Assembly: GCF_900142935.1 (NCBI RefSeq)
Contig: NZ_FSRS01000001.1
Location: 3,512,501 to 3,576,500, forward strand
Source of the DNA: Rhodovulum sp. ES.010
GTDB lineage: Bacteria; Pseudomonadota; Alphaproteobacteria; Rhodobacterales; Rhodobacteraceae
Length of the DNA: 64,000 nt
Direction of reading: 5' to 3'
In this document: one piece after another, positions 32,466-42,302 of the stretch
Layout of the letters: each line of letters opens with the position of its first letter
Position numbering within the stretch: the stretch's first letter is position 1
The notes under the pieces: model-generated
Databases searched by the model: none
The model's input: the letters and a program-made list of their open reading frames with translations, nothing else
Told to the model about the DNA's origin: nothing
Position numbers and translations under genes: made by a program

Positions 32466-34214
32466 TCAGACCGCCCGCGCGGCGTCCTCGAGCCGCAGTT
32501 GCACCTGCCGCCGGCCGCCCCAGTCGTTGACCTCCAGCCGGCCGGCCAGGTGGAACCGCGCGTCGCCATGGCTCTCCAGCAGGGGGCCGAGCGGTCCGTC
32601 GAACGCGCCGAAGGCGATGGCGTCCAGCCGCGGCCCGATTCCGTCGCCGAATCCGATCTTGAGGTGGCTCTCGCCCACCCGCCGGGCGAATCCTATGGCC
32701 ATCCCGGGGAAGGCGAAGCGCGGGGCAGGGGCGCCCGCGCCGAACGGCCCCGCGGCGTCGATCTGCTCGACCAGCTCCACCGTGGCCGCGCCCGGCATCA
32801 AGACCCCGTCGAGCGGCAGGTCCGCCGGGCCGCGGTCGCCCGCGCCCTGTTTCGCCAGCAGCGCGCCGAGCCGTTCCATCGCCGCCTCCAGCCGGTCGCG
32901 CGCCACGGTCAGCCCCGCCGCCATCCGGTGCCCGCCGCCCTTCACCAGCAGGCCCTCGGCGGCCAGCCTTTGCACCGCGGCGCCCAGGTCCACGCCCGAC
33001 ACCGACCGGCCCGAGCCCTTGCCCTCGTCGCCATCGAATCCGATCACGATGGCGGGGCGGTTCGTCGCCTCCTTCAGCCGGCTCGCGACGATGCCCACCA
33101 CGCCCGGGTGCCAGCCCTCGCCCGCGGCCCAGACCAGCGGCCCGTCCAGCCCCCGCGCCTCGGCCTGCTCCAGCGCGGCGGCGCGCACCGCGGCCTCGAT
33201 CTCGCGCCGCTCGGTGTTCAGCTGGTCCAGCTTCTCGGCCAGCGCGGCGGCCTCGTCCGGGTCGCCGGTGGCCAGCAGCCGCGCGCCCAGGTCGGCCTGC
33301 CCGATGCGCCCGCCCGCGTTGACCCGCGGGCCCAGAAGGAACCCCAGGTGATAGGGCGTCGGCGCGCTGTTCATCCGCGCCACGTCGCCCAGCGCCACCA
33401 GCCCGGGCCGCTTGCGCCCCGCCATCACCTTCAGCCCCTGGCGCACCAGCGCGCGGTTCACGCCCGTCAGCGGCGCCACATCGGCCACGGTGGCCAGCGC
33501 GACGAGGTCGAGGAAGCCCAGCAGGTTCGGCCCCGCGCGCCCCGCCACGCGCATCTGGCGGTTGACCTCCACCAGCATCAGGAACACCACGCCCGCGGCG
33601 CAGAGATGGGCCAGCTCGCCGGTCTCGTCCTGCCGGTTGGGGTTCACGACCGCGCGCGCGGGCGGCAGGGTCTCGGCCCCCAGGTGGTGGTCCAGCACGA
33701 TCACGTCGGCGCCCTCGGCGGCGGCGATCGCGTCATGCGACAGCGTCCCGCAATCGACGCAGACGATCAGGTCGTGGTCGCGGGCGAGCGCGGCCATGGC
33801 GGGTTCGTTCGGCCCGTAGCCCTCGTCGATCCGGTCGGGGATGTAGAGCGTGGCCGCATGCCCCATCTCGCGCAGCCAGGTCAGCAGCAGCGCCGCCGAG
33901 GCGCCCCCGTCCACGTCGTAATCGGCAAAGACCGCGATCCGCTCGCGCCCGGTGACCGCGGCGAGGAACCGTTCGGCCGCCGCTCCCATGTCGCGCAGGG
34001 ACAGCGGGTCGGGCAGCAGGTCCTTCAGCGTCGGGTCCAGGAAGGCCGGCACGCCCTCGGGGGCGATCCCGCGGCGGGCGAGGATCGCGGCCACCGGCGC
34101 GGGCAGCCGCGCGGCCTGGGTCAGCGCCTCGGCCTGCCTGGCCGTCTCGGCATCGGGGCCCACCCAGCGGCGGCCCGTCGCCGAACAGTCGACGTCGAGA
34201 AACGCCCGCGTCAT
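32466..34214 (-). CDS. recJ: single-stranded-DNA-specific exonuclease RecJ
   Basis: The 582-residue 5'-3' exonuclease has the DHH-family motifs in order: VFADYDVDGGASAALL (motif I), LIVCVDCGTLSHD (motif II) and VIVLDHHLG (motif III). A DHHA1 motif VKGGGHRMAAGLTV follows near residue 425, and the C-terminal OB fold has FGAGAPAPRFAF. It acts in recombination and mismatch repair. The ATG overlaps the glpX stop (ATGA-type junction), so both are likely in one transcript; a strong terminator follows. Confidence 0.96.
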   Translation of the reverse strand: MTRAFLDVDCSATGRRWVGPDAETARQAEALTQAARLPAPVAAILARRGIAPEGVPAFLDPTLKDLLPDPLSLRDMGAAAERFLAAVTGRERIAVFADYDVDGGASAALLLTWLREMGHAATLYIPDRIDEGYGPNEPAMAALARDHDLIVCVDCGTLSHDAIAAAEGADVIVLDHHLGAETLPPARAVVNPNRQDETGELAHLCAAGVVFLMLVEVNRQMRVAGRAGPNLLGFLDLVALATVADVAPLTGVNRALVRQGLKVMAGRKRPGLVALGDVARMNSAPTPYHLGFLLGPRVNAGGRIGQADLGARLLATGDPDEAAALAEKLDQLNTERREIEAAVRAAALEQAEARGLDGPLVWAAGEGWHPGVVGIVASRLKEATNRPAIVIGFDGDEGKGSGRSVSGVDLGAAVQRLAAEGLLVKGGGHRMAAGLTVARDRLEAAMERLGALLAKQGAGDRGPADLPLDGVLMPGAATVELVEQIDAAGPFGAGAPAPRFAFPGMAIGFARRVGESHLKIGFGDGIGPRLDAIAFGAFDGPLGPLLESHGDARFHLAGRLEVNDWGGRRQVQLRLEDAARAV

Positions 34215-35188
34215 ACCCTGTTTTCAGGGGTGCGGTAGACCATTCGCCGGACCGAGCCGGTCTTTGACCGCATCAGCAGCGTCTCGGCGGTCAGCCAGCC
34301 CACCTCGCGCTTGATCCCCGGCAACAGCGAGCCGTCGGTGACACCCGTCGCGGCGAAGATCACGTCGGCGCGCACCAGGTCGTCGCGGCCGTAAACCCGG
34401 TCGCGGTCCTCGATCCCGGCGCGGTCGGCGCGGGCGCGTTCGTCGTCGTTGCGGAACAGAAGCCGGCCGAACATCTGCCCGCCCATGCATTTCAGCGCGG
34501 CCGCCGCCAGCACCCCCTCGGGCGCGCCGCCCGCGCCCATGTACATGTCGATCCCCGTCCGCTCGGCCTCGGCGCAATGCATGATCCCGGCCACGTCGCC
34601 ATCGGTGATCAGCCGGATCGCCGCGCCGGTGGACCGCACCTCGGCGATGATCTTCTCGTGCCGGGGACGTTCCAGGATGCAGACGGTGATGTCGTCGGGG
34701 TCGCCGCCCTTGGCCTCGGCCAGCTTGCGCACGCGCTCCGCCGCGGGCATGTCCAGCGTCACGATGCCCTCCGGGTAGCCCGGCCCGATGGCCAGCTTTT
34801 CCATGTAGACGTCAGGGGCGTGCAGCATCGTGCCGCGCGGCCCCATGGCGATCACCGCCAGCGCGTTCGGCATGTCCTTGGCGGTCAGCGTCGTGCCCTC
34901 CAGCGGGTCGAGCGCGATGTCCACCGCGGGCCCGGTGCCCAGCCCCACCTCCTCGCCGATAAAGAGCATCGGCGCCTCGTCGCGCTCGCCCTCGCCGATC
35001 ACGATCACGCCCGAGATGTCCAGCTTGTTGAGCTCGCTGCGCATGCCGTCGACGGCGGCCTGGTCGGCGGCCTTCTCGTCGCCATGGCCGATCAGCTTGG
35101 CCGAGGCCAGCGCGGCCTTTTCCGAGACGCGGGCAAGGCCCAGCGACAGCATGCGGTCGTTGAAATCGGTGGGGTGGGCGTCGGGCAT
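34211..35188 (-). CDS. glpX: class II fructose-1,6-bisphosphatase
   Basis: The 325-residue enzyme hydrolyses fructose 1,6-bisphosphate (in phototrophs often also sedoheptulose 1,7-bisphosphate). GlpX marks are VIGEGERDEAPMLFIGEEVG, the metal site ALDPLEGTT, MYMGAGGAPEGVLAAAAL and the late TGVTDGSLLPG. It precedes and overlaps recJ. It would serve gluconeogenesis and, if the cell fixes carbon, the Calvin cycle; no other cbb genes are in the window. Confidence 0.95.
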   Translation of the reverse strand: MPDAHPTDFNDRMLSLGLARVSEKAALASAKLIGHGDEKAADQAAVDGMRSELNKLDISGVIVIGEGERDEAPMLFIGEEVGLGTGPAVDIALDPLEGTTLTAKDMPNALAVIAMGPRGTMLHAPDVYMEKLAIGPGYPEGIVTLDMPAAERVRKLAEAKGGDPDDITVCILERPRHEKIIAEVRSTGAAIRLITDGDVAGIMHCAEAERTGIDMYMGAGGAPEGVLAAAALKCMGGQMFGRLLFRNDDERARADRAGIEDRDRVYGRDDLVRADVIFAATGVTDGSLLPGIKREVGWLTAETLLMRSKTGSVRRMVYRTPENRV

Positions 35189-35292
35189 CGTATGTCCTTT
35201 GGGGCAAATCCGTCGGGTGCGCGCATCTAGCCCCCGGGGCCGGGGCAAGACAAGAGGACGCAGGGCCGCGCCGGGCCGCCTGCGCCGCCCGC

Positions 35293-37530
35293 TCAGGCGA
35301 AATCGACCGACCGGTTCAGCGGCATCTCGCGGACGCGCCGGCCGGTCGCCGCGAAAATCGCGTTGGCCAGCGCGGGCGCGGCGGGCGGCACGGTGGGCTC
35401 GCCGATCCCGCGGATCGCCTCCCCGGTTTCCAGCGCGCGCACGGTGATCTCGGGGCACCGGTCGATGCGCATCGCGGCATAGCTGTCGAAATTCTCCTGC
35501 GCGGGCCGGCCGTCCGCATAGGTCAGTTCCGCGCCGATGGCGTGGCCCAGCCCCCAGACCACGCCGCCCTGCATCTGGTTCTCGATGTTGACGGGGTCGA
35601 GCACCCGGCCCACCTCCGCCGCCGCGAAGACCCGGTCGATGCGGATGCCCCGGCCGGTCGCCGTCACCTCCACCACCTCGGCGCACGGCACCCCGAAGGA
35701 CAGCGTGAAGGCCAGCCCCCGGCCGCGCCCGGGGCCCGTATCGCTGCCCCAGCCCGCCATCTCGCCTACCGCCTCCAGCACGCGGGCCGAGGGCGCGTGG
35801 GTGCAGAGCCTGAGCCGCTCGTCCAGCGGGTCGGCCCCGGCGGCGCGGATCAGCTCGTCCAGCAGGCATTCGTGGAAGAACCCGTTGCCCGACGCGCCCA
35901 CCGAGCGCCAGGAACTGACCGGCACCGTCTCGGGCGCGCGATAGCCCGTCACCCGGTAGGCGGGAATCGCGAAGGGCTGGTCCCAGGCGCCGTCGACGAT
36001 GGACAAATCCGGCCCCGGCACGCCCAGCCCCAGCCGCCCCATCTGCGAGGCCGCGACCGAGGGGCAGGCGATGGACAGGTCGAACGCCGTCACCCGCCCG
36101 CCTTCGACCCGGCCCCGCCCCCGCGCGATGGCCGCGGGGCGCGGGAAGTCGTGCGTCATGTCTTCCTCGCGCGACCAGGTCAGCTTCACCGGCCGCCCCT
36201 CGGCCGCCATCGCGAGTTCCACCGCCTGGGCGAGAAAATCGTCCTCCAGCCGCCGCCCGAAGCTGCCCCCGATGGGCAGCGCGTTCAGCGTGATCGCGTC
36301 CTCCGGCAGCCCGCTGACCCGGGCCGCGGTCTTGACCGCGAAGCGCGGGATCTGGGTGCCCGCGCGGATCTCCATTTCCCCGTCGCGCAGCCAGACGAAG
36401 GCGCTCATCGGCTCCAGCGGCGCATGCGCCAGGAAGGGCACGCGGTACTCCGCCGCCACATCCGCGCCGCCCGCCAGCGTCGCCTCCACGTCGCTCGCGT
36501 CCTTCAGCCGGCTGTCGCGGGCGTCCTCGGCAAAGGCCCCGGCGATGGCCTCGAACAGGCCCGCGCTGTCGGGCGGGTAGGGCGCCGGACCCCAGTCGAA
36601 GGAAATCGCGCGGACCGCCTCGAAGGCGCGCCAGGTGTTGTCGGCCAGCACGCCTGCGCCGCCCGTCACCGGCACCACCTTGACGACGCCCCGCATCGCC
36701 TCGGCCGCCCGCGCGTCGAAGCCCCGGACGCCGCCGCCCCGGCGCGGGTTGGTGCGCACCGCGGCATACAGCATCCCCGGCGCGGTCTGGTCGATGCCAT
36801 AGCGTTCCGTGCCGGTCGATTTCGCCACGATATCCAGCCGGCGCATCGGTTTCCCCAGATAGCGCCAGTCCGAGGGGTCCTTCAGCGCCACGTCGCGCGG
36901 CGGGTCGATCTCCGCCGCCTCCCCGGCAAGCTCGGTATAGGCCAGGCGCGTGCCGTCCGGCGCGATCACCGCGCCGTCCTCCGTCGACAGGCGCTCGGCC
37001 GGCACCCCCAGCCGCGCCGCCGCCGCGCCGACCAGCATCGCCCGCGCCGTCGCGCCCGCCCGGCGCAGCCGGTCATAGGCGTCGGGCACGCTGGACGAGC
37101 CCCCGGTGATCTGCAGGCCCATCACCTTGCTCAGCGTCCGGCCGAAGGCGCGCGTCGCGTCGGCCTGCCAGCTTGCGTCGGTGGCCGCCGCCATGCCCTG
37201 GGCCACGACGTACCGGTTGTAATAGGCCGGGGCCGGGGGGCCGGGGTCGGTGCGGATGTCGTCCCAGGCGACATCCAGTTCCTCTGCGATCAGCGCCGCC
37301 TGGACCGAGGTCGCGCCCTGGCCCATCTCGGCCCGCGGGGTGATGAGCGTCACGCCCGCCCCGTCGATCAGCACGTAGGGGGTGAGCGCGGCGCCCCCCG
37401 ACGCCGCGCCGGCGCCGAGCGGGTTCGGATGGGGGCGGCGCATGTGGACATAGCCCACCGCGAAGCCGCCCGCGACCGCGGCCGTGCCGATCAGGAAGTC
37501 CCGCCGCGCGATCCGGCCCCAGCGTGCCAT
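35293..37530 (-). CDS. xanthine-dehydrogenase-family molybdopterin-binding subunit, Tat-exported (IorB-like)
   Basis: The 745-residue large subunit belongs to the isoquinoline 1-oxidoreductase beta group. A twin-arginine signal (IARRDFLIGTAAVAGGFA) opens it, so the complex should work in the periplasm. Molybdopterin-cofactor segments include TPRAEMGQGATSVQAALIAEELD, LPIGGSFGRRLEDDF and SWRSVGASGNGFFHECLLDE, and the active-site glutamate region IRGIGEPTVPPAAPALANA lies near the end. Electrons probably pass via the small 2Fe-2S subunit to a cytochrome, but no cytochrome or FAD subunit gene is adjacent. Substrate unknown (aldehyde or N-heterocycle). Confidence 0.88.
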   Translation of the reverse strand: MARWGRIARRDFLIGTAAVAGGFAVGYVHMRRPHPNPLGAGAASGGAALTPYVLIDGAGVTLITPRAEMGQGATSVQAALIAEELDVAWDDIRTDPGPPAPAYYNRYVVAQGMAAATDASWQADATRAFGRTLSKVMGLQITGGSSSVPDAYDRLRRAGATARAMLVGAAAARLGVPAERLSTEDGAVIAPDGTRLAYTELAGEAAEIDPPRDVALKDPSDWRYLGKPMRRLDIVAKSTGTERYGIDQTAPGMLYAAVRTNPRRGGGVRGFDARAAEAMRGVVKVVPVTGGAGVLADNTWRAFEAVRAISFDWGPAPYPPDSAGLFEAIAGAFAEDARDSRLKDASDVEATLAGGADVAAEYRVPFLAHAPLEPMSAFVWLRDGEMEIRAGTQIPRFAVKTAARVSGLPEDAITLNALPIGGSFGRRLEDDFLAQAVELAMAAEGRPVKLTWSREEDMTHDFPRPAAIARGRGRVEGGRVTAFDLSIACPSVAASQMGRLGLGVPGPDLSIVDGAWDQPFAIPAYRVTGYRAPETVPVSSWRSVGASGNGFFHECLLDELIRAAGADPLDERLRLCTHAPSARVLEAVGEMAGWGSDTGPGRGRGLAFTLSFGVPCAEVVEVTATGRGIRIDRVFAAAEVGRVLDPVNIENQMQGGVVWGLGHAIGAELTYADGRPAQENFDSYAAMRIDRCPEITVRALETGEAIRGIGEPTVPPAAPALANAIFAATGRRVREMPLNRSVDFA

Positions 37531-37534
37531 CGTC

Positions 37535-37993
37535 TCAGCCCTCCCGCATCCGGGAAGCGGCCCGCGCCACTGCGGCCCGGATCCGCGGATAGGTGCCGCA
37601 GCGGCAGAGATTGCCCTGAAGTGCCGCGTCGATCTCGGCGTCCGAGGGCGCGGGGGTCCCGGCCAGAAGTGCCGCGGCCGCCATGACCTGGCCCGACTGG
37701 CAATAGCCGCATTGCGCGACCTGGGTCTCGATCCAGGCCGCCTGCACCGGGTGCGGCGACGCGGGGGTGCCCAGCCCCTCGATGGTGGTCACCGGCCCCC
37801 ATAGATCGCCCACCGCGATCTGGCAGGACCGTTCGGCCACCCCGTCCACATGGACGGTGCAGGCGCCGCATTGCGCGATGCCGCAACCGTATTTCGTGCC
37901 CGTCAGGCCCAGCACGTCGCGCAGCACCCACAACAGCGGCATCGCGGGCTCCACATCGACGTCATGGGCGACTCCGTTCACGGTGAGCCTCAT
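37535..37993 (-). CDS. (2Fe-2S)-binding small subunit of the molybdenum hydroxylase (IorA-like)
   Basis: The 152-residue electron-transfer subunit binds two 2Fe-2S clusters. A plant-ferredoxin-type site C-x4-C-x2-C ([17 protein letters not shown]) is in the first half, and a helical second cluster site ([11 protein letters not shown] and [14 protein letters not shown]) is in the second. It lies four bases upstream of the large-subunit gene. It lacks a signal peptide and would be exported by hitch-hiking on the Tat-tagged partner. Confidence 0.93.
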   Translation of the reverse strand: MRLTVNGVAHDVDVEPAMPLLWVLRDVLGLTGTKYGCGIAQCGACTVHVDGVAERSCQIAVGDLWGPVTTIEGLGTPASPHPVQAAWIETQVAQCGYCQSGQVMAAAALLAGTPAPSDAEIDAALQGNLCRCGTYPRIRAAVARAASRMREG

Positions 37994-38130
37994 CTGCCTT
38001 GCCCCTCCGGCTGCCGGGTTCCTGTGTGCCATACTAGTTCCATGACGTCGTCAATCACCCCGTTCCGTGGGGTCTGATCGCGCCGCGGGGCGCCTTTGCG
38101 GCGACAACCGGGCGCGGGGCGTCACCGCGG

Positions 38131-38158
38131 TTGTGGTCGGGGGCGGCGTCGCTATGCT
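38131..38158 (+). promoter_or_regulatory. putative pgm promoter
   Basis: TTGTGG (38131-38136) and TATGCT (38153-38158) are 16 bases apart, placing the start near 38166, about 36 bases before the pgm ATG. Confidence 0.4.
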
Positions 38159-38201
38159 CGGATCGCGCAGGCAGATCAACGGAGTGCGGGGCCAGGCAGC
38201 G

Positions 38202-39833
38202 ATGGAGAAACTGACGATCCAGACCCACCCGATCGCGGGTCAGAAGCCGGGCACCTCCGGGCTGCGCAAGAAGACGCGGGAGTTCATGTCCCCGCATTAC
38301 CTGGAGAATTTCATCCAGGCGCTCTGGGCGGCGATCGGCGGGGTCGCGGGCAAGACGCTGGTCCTGGGCGGCGACGGGCGCTATTTCAACGACCGCGCGG
38401 CGCAGGTGATCCTGCGCATGGCCGCCGCCGGCGGCGCGGCCAAGGTGATCGTGGGGCAGAACGCGCTCCTGTCGACGCCCGCGGCCTCGAACCTCATTCG
38501 CCAGCGCAAGACCGATGGCGGGATCATCCTCTCGGCCAGCCACAATCCCGGCGGCCCGGACGCGGATTTCGGGGTGAAGTTCAACACCCCCAATGGCGGC
38601 CCGGCCCCCGAGGAGGTGACCGCCCGCATCCATCAGGAGACGCAACGGGTCACGTCCTATTCGATCCTGGAGACCCGGGACATCGACCTCTCGCGCCTCG
38701 GCGCCACGCGGCTGGGCCGGACGGTGATCGAGATCGTCGATCCGGTCGCCGATTACGCCGCCCTGATGGCGCGGCTGTTCGATTTCGACGCGATCCGGCG
38801 GCTGTTTTCGGGCGGCTTCACGCTCCGCTACGACGCGATGCACGCGGTCACGGGGCCTTACGCGAAGGCGATCCTCGAAGACACGCTGGGCGCCGCGCCG
38901 GGCAGCGTGATCAACGCCGAGCCGCAGCCCGATTTCGGCGGCGGCCATCCCGACCCGAACCCGATCCGTGCGAAACCTCTGGTGGACCTGGTGATGGGAC
39001 CGGACGCCCCCGATTTCGCCGCCGCCTCGGATGGCGACGGCGACCGCAACATGATCCTCGGCCGCGGCATCGTGGTCACGCCGTCCGACAGCCTGGCGGT
39101 GCTGGCCGCCAACGCGCATCTCGCGCCGGGCTACAAGGGCGGGCTGGCCGGCGTCGCGCGGTCGATGCCGACCTCGCGCGCGGTCGACCGGGTGGCGGCC
39201 GCCCGCGGCATGGACGCCTACGAGACGCCCACGGGATGGAAGTTCTTCGGCAATCTGCTGGACGCCGGCCGGGTGACGCTCTGCGGCGAGGAAAGCGCGG
39301 GCACCGGCTCGGACCACGTGCGCGAGAAGGACGGGCTCTGGGCGGTGCTCCTGTGGCTCAACATCCTCGGCGAGACCGGGCTGTCGGTCGCCGACACGAT
39401 GCGCGCCCACTGGCGGGCCTTCGGGCGCGATTTCTACACCCGCCACGATTACGAGGCGCTGGACAAGGCGCTGGCCGAGGAAATGCTGGACGACCTGCGC
39501 GCGCGGCTGCCCGCGCTGGCGGGGCAGAGCTTCGCCGGGCGGCGCGTCACCTCCGCCGACGAGTTCGCCTATGTCGACCCGGTGGATGGCAGCCGGGCCG
39601 AGCGCCAGGGGCTGCGCGTCCATTTCGAGGGCGGCGCGCGGGCGGTCTACCGCCTGTCCGGGACCGGCACCGAGGGGGCGACCCTGCGGGTCTATCTCGA
39701 GGACCATGTCGACGCCCCGGACCGGCTGGAGGCGCCGGTGGCCGAGGTGCTGGCCGACGTGATCGCGGCCGCCGGCGAGATCGCCGGGATCGCAGCGCGC
39801 ACCGGCCGCCGCGCGCCCGACGTGAAGACCTAG
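38202..39833 (+). CDS. pgm: alpha-D-glucose phosphate-specific phosphoglucomutase
   Basis: The 543-residue enzyme interconverts glucose 1-phosphate and glucose 6-phosphate for glycogen and envelope sugar synthesis. The substrate phosphate loop GQKPGTSGLRKKTREF opens it. The catalytic phosphoserine lies in ILSASHNPGG, the metal-binding loop is ASDGDGDRNMILG, and the sugar-binding GEESAGTGSDHVREKDG is present, then RLSGTGTEGATLR near the end. The ATG at 38202 fits the family start; an ATG at 38154 would add 16 residues. Confidence 0.95.
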   Translation: MEKLTIQTHPIAGQKPGTSGLRKKTREFMSPHYLENFIQALWAAIGGVAGKTLVLGGDGRYFNDRAAQVILRMAAAGGAAKVIVGQNALLSTPAASNLIRQRKTDGGIILSASHNPGGPDADFGVKFNTPNGGPAPEEVTARIHQETQRVTSYSILETRDIDLSRLGATRLGRTVIEIVDPVADYAALMARLFDFDAIRRLFSGGFTLRYDAMHAVTGPYAKAILEDTLGAAPGSVINAEPQPDFGGGHPDPNPIRAKPLVDLVMGPDAPDFAAASDGDGDRNMILGRGIVVTPSDSLAVLAANAHLAPGYKGGLAGVARSMPTSRAVDRVAAARGMDAYETPTGWKFFGNLLDAGRVTLCGEESAGTGSDHVREKDGLWAVLLWLNILGETGLSVADTMRAHWRAFGRDFYTRHDYEALDKALAEEMLDDLRARLPALAGQSFAGRRVTSADEFAYVDPVDGSRAERQGLRVHFEGGARAVYRLSGTGTEGATLRVYLEDHVDAPDRLEAPVAEVLADVIAAAGEIAGIAARTGRRAPDVKT

Positions 39834-39892
39834 CCCTCCCGCCCCCGGCCCGCGCGCGGCTGCGCCGCGCTTGTCCGGCATTGGGGGGGGGG

Positions 39893-39913
39893 GCGCCCGG
39901 CTGCGCCGGGCGC
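39893..39913. terminator. hairpin between pgm and truA
   Basis: A perfect 9-bp stem (GCGCCCGGC/GCCGGGCGC) with a 3-base loop lies between the convergent pgm and truA genes. It directly follows an 11-G run and precedes a copy of the dispersed element. No T-run. Confidence 0.5.
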
Positions 39914-39924
39914 GCCTCCGGCGG

Positions 39925-39946
39925 GGATATTTCGGGCCAGAAGAAG
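39925..39946 (+). repeat. dispersed 22-nt intergenic element, copy 2
   Basis: The sequence GGATATTTCGGGCCAGAAG plus three bases matches the element at 47864 in 20 of 22 positions. As at 47833-47885, it is preceded by a G+C hairpin and GCCTCCGGCGGG. It lies between convergent genes. Confidence 0.7.
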
Positions 39947-39990
39947 GCCCGCCGGCGGCCTCCTGGTCCGGATGCCCGAAAAGTCCGCGA

Positions 39991-40764
39991 TCAGGGCCCG
40001 GCGAACGGGTCGGGGTCGTATCCCGCTCCCGCGAGGTAGAGCCCCCCGGGCGGGCAGACCGGCCCGCAGGCGGCGCGGTCGCGGGCCTCCAGCGCGGATT
40101 TCACGTCGTCGGGCGCCCAGGCGCCCGCGCCGACCCGTTCCAGCGTGCCCACGAAGCTGCGCACCTGGTTGTGCAGGAAGCTGCGGGCGCGGACGTGGAA
40201 GCGGAATTCGCGCCCGCCGGGGAAGCCCGTCTCCTCGATCTCCAGCGCGTCCAGCGTCCTGACCGGCGAGTCGGCCTGGCAGATCGACGCCCGGAAGGTG
40301 GTGAAGTCGTGCCGGCCCAGGAGGTGCCGCGCCGCCGCCTGCATCGGGGCCAGCTCCAGCGGGTGGGGCACGCGCCAGACGCGGCCCCGCTCCAGCGTCA
40401 TCGGCGCGCGGCGGCTGACGAGGCGGAACAGGTAGCGCCGGTCGGTGGCCGAGAACCGAGCGTGGAAGTCGTCCGCGACCCGCGCGCAGGCCACCACCGC
40501 CACCGGGGCGGGCTTCAGGTGGTGGTTCAGCGCCTCCGACAGGCGGAACGGGTCCCAGTCGCGGGCCATGTCGCAATGGGCGACCTGGCCCAGCGCATGC
40601 ACGCCCGCATCCGTCCGGCCGGCGGCCGCGATCGAGGGGATGTCGCGCTCCAGCCGGGCCAGCGCCGCCTCGACCGCCCCCTGCACCGAGGGGCGGTCGG
40701 CCTGGCGTTGCCAGCCGGAAAACGGCGTGCCGTCATACTCGATCTTCAGCGCGTAACGGGACAT
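39991..40764 (-). CDS. truA: tRNA pseudouridine(38-40) synthase TruA
   Basis: The 257-residue enzyme makes pseudouridine at positions 38-40 of the tRNA anticodon stem. The family opening [18 protein letters not shown], the catalytic aspartate in [23 protein letters not shown] and the [20 protein letters not shown] block are all present. Length is normal. It is a single gene, converging on pgm and divergent from ycjX. Confidence 0.96.
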   Translation of the reverse strand: MSRYALKIEYDGTPFSGWQRQADRPSVQGAVEAALARLERDIPSIAAAGRTDAGVHALGQVAHCDMARDWDPFRLSEALNHHLKPAPVAVVACARVADDFHARFSATDRRYLFRLVSRRAPMTLERGRVWRVPHPLELAPMQAAARHLLGRHDFTTFRASICQADSPVRTLDALEIEETGFPGGREFRFHVRARSFLHNQVRSFVGTLERVGAGAWAPDDVKSALEARDRAACGPVCPPGGLYLAGAGYDPDPFAGP

Positions 40765-40868
40765 GGGGCGGGGCCTACCGCGACAATCCTTCCTTGGCAA
40801 TCGCGCGTCTTGGGGGCTGGCACGGGCCCCGCGCCGTGCTTAACTGTGCCCGAGCCGAGTGAGGAACG

Positions 40869-42302
40869 ATGGTGCGCATTGGCGACATTGCCGACGGGAT
40901 GACGCGCGGGGTCGAGGGCTTCGCCGCCTCGGTCTCGGAGACCTTCATGGAGCCGGTGGTCCGGCTCGGCGTGACCGGCCTGTCGCGGGCCGGCAAGACG
41001 GTCTTCATCACCTCTCTGGTGGCCAACCTGATGGAGCGGGGGCGGATGCCGCAACTGCGCGCCGCGGCCTCGGGCGCGATCCAGTCGGCCTATCTCAGGC
41101 CCCAGCCCGACAACACCGTGCCGCGATTCGACTACGAATCGCATCTCGCGGCGATGGTCGGCAGCAGCCCGCACTGGCCCGACTCGACCCGCGCGGTGTC
41201 GGAACTGCGGCTGTCGATGCGGGTGCGGCCGGGCGGTTTCGGGGGCCTGCTCGGCGCGGTGACCGGGCCCCGCACCGTGCATCTCGACATCGTCGACTAT
41301 CCCGGCGAGTGGCTTCTGGACCTCGCGCTGCTCGAGAAATCCTACACCGCCTGGTCGCGCGAGACCCTCGCGCGGATGGAGGAACGCCCCGGCAGCGCGG
41401 CGTTCCGCGCCGCGCTGGAGGGCGTCGACCCGGCGGTGCCGCTGGACGAGCCGCAGGCGCAGCGGCTTGCGGCGGCCTTCACCGCCTATCTCAGGACCGC
41501 GCGCGAGGCGGGGTTCTCGGACTGCACGCCGGGGCGGTTCCTGTTGCCCGGCGACCTCGCGGGCTCGCCCGCGCTGACCTTCGCGCCGCTGCCCGACCCC
41601 TCCGGGTCCACGCCCCGCGGCAGTCTCTGGCGCGAGATGGACCGGCGCTACGAGGCCTACAAGGCCGAGGTGGTCAAGCCGTTCTTCCGCGAGCATTTCG
41701 CGCGGATCGACCGGCAGGTGGTGCTGGTGGACGCGCTGGGCGCGATCCATGCCGGCCCCCGCGCGGTCGAGGATCTGCGCCGCGCGATGACCGAGATCCT
41801 CGGCGCGTTCCGGCCGGGGCGCAATGCCTGGCTCACCTCGCTGCTGCTGGGCAGGCGGGTGGAGAAGATTCTCTTCGCCGCGACCAAGGCCGACCACGTC
41901 CACCACACCCAGCATCCGCGGCTGACCGCGATCATGCAGGCGCTGATGAAGGACGCCCGGCGGCGGGCCGATTTCGCCGGGGCGGAGACCTCGGCGATGG
42001 CGATCGCCGCGCTCCGCGCCACGGTCGAGGAAACGCGCAGCCAGGGCGGCGAAAGCTATGACTGCGTGCGCGGCACGTTGTTGGGCACGGGCCGCGAGGC
42101 CGCGCTTTACCCCGGCGACCTGCCCGAGGACCCGGCGCTGTTGCTGGAGCCCGCGCGGGACGGGGCGGAGGCCTGGCTCGACGCGGAATACGAGGTGATG
42201 CGCTTCGCCCCGGCGCGGCTGACGCTCAAGCCCGGCGAGGGGCCGCCGCATATCCGGCTCGACAAGGCGGCGGAATTCCTGATCGGGGATCGCCTGACAT
42301 GA
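40869..42302 (+). CDS. ycjX: YcjX family (DUF463) GTPase-like protein
   Basis: The 477-residue protein has a P-loop GLSRAGKTVFITSL (about 40-53), the DIVDYPGEWLLDLALL segment that replaces a normal Walker B/switch, VDALGAIHAG and FAATKADHVH (an xKxD-like base-specific motif). The YcjX family binds and hydrolyses nucleotides; in E. coli it belongs to the phage-shock regulon together with ycjF. It overlaps the next gene (ATGA), the conserved ycjX-ycjF pairing. Confidence 0.9.
   Translation: MVRIGDIADGMTRGVEGFAASVSETFMEPVVRLGVTGLSRAGKTVFITSLVANLMERGRMPQLRAAASGAIQSAYLRPQPDNTVPRFDYESHLAAMVGSSPHWPDSTRAVSELRLSMRVRPGGFGGLLGAVTGPRTVHLDIVDYPGEWLLDLALLEKSYTAWSRETLARMEERPGSAAFRAALEGVDPAVPLDEPQAQRLAAAFTAYLRTAREAGFSDCTPGRFLLPGDLAGSPALTFAPLPDPSGSTPRGSLWREMDRRYEAYKAEVVKPFFREHFARIDRQVVLVDALGAIHAGPRAVEDLRRAMTEILGAFRPGRNAWLTSLLLGRRVEKILFAATKADHVHHTQHPRLTAIMQALMKDARRRADFAGAETSAMAIAALRATVEETRSQGGESYDCVRGTLLGTGREAALYPGDLPEDPALLLEPARDGAEAWLDAEYEVMRFAPARLTLKPGEGPPHIRLDKAAEFLIGDRLT

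Noticed and set aside
39883-39893. An 11-G run
   Set aside because: Intergenic; more likely a hard-to-sequence homopolymer or polymerase slippage than a functional element. Its exact length should not be trusted.
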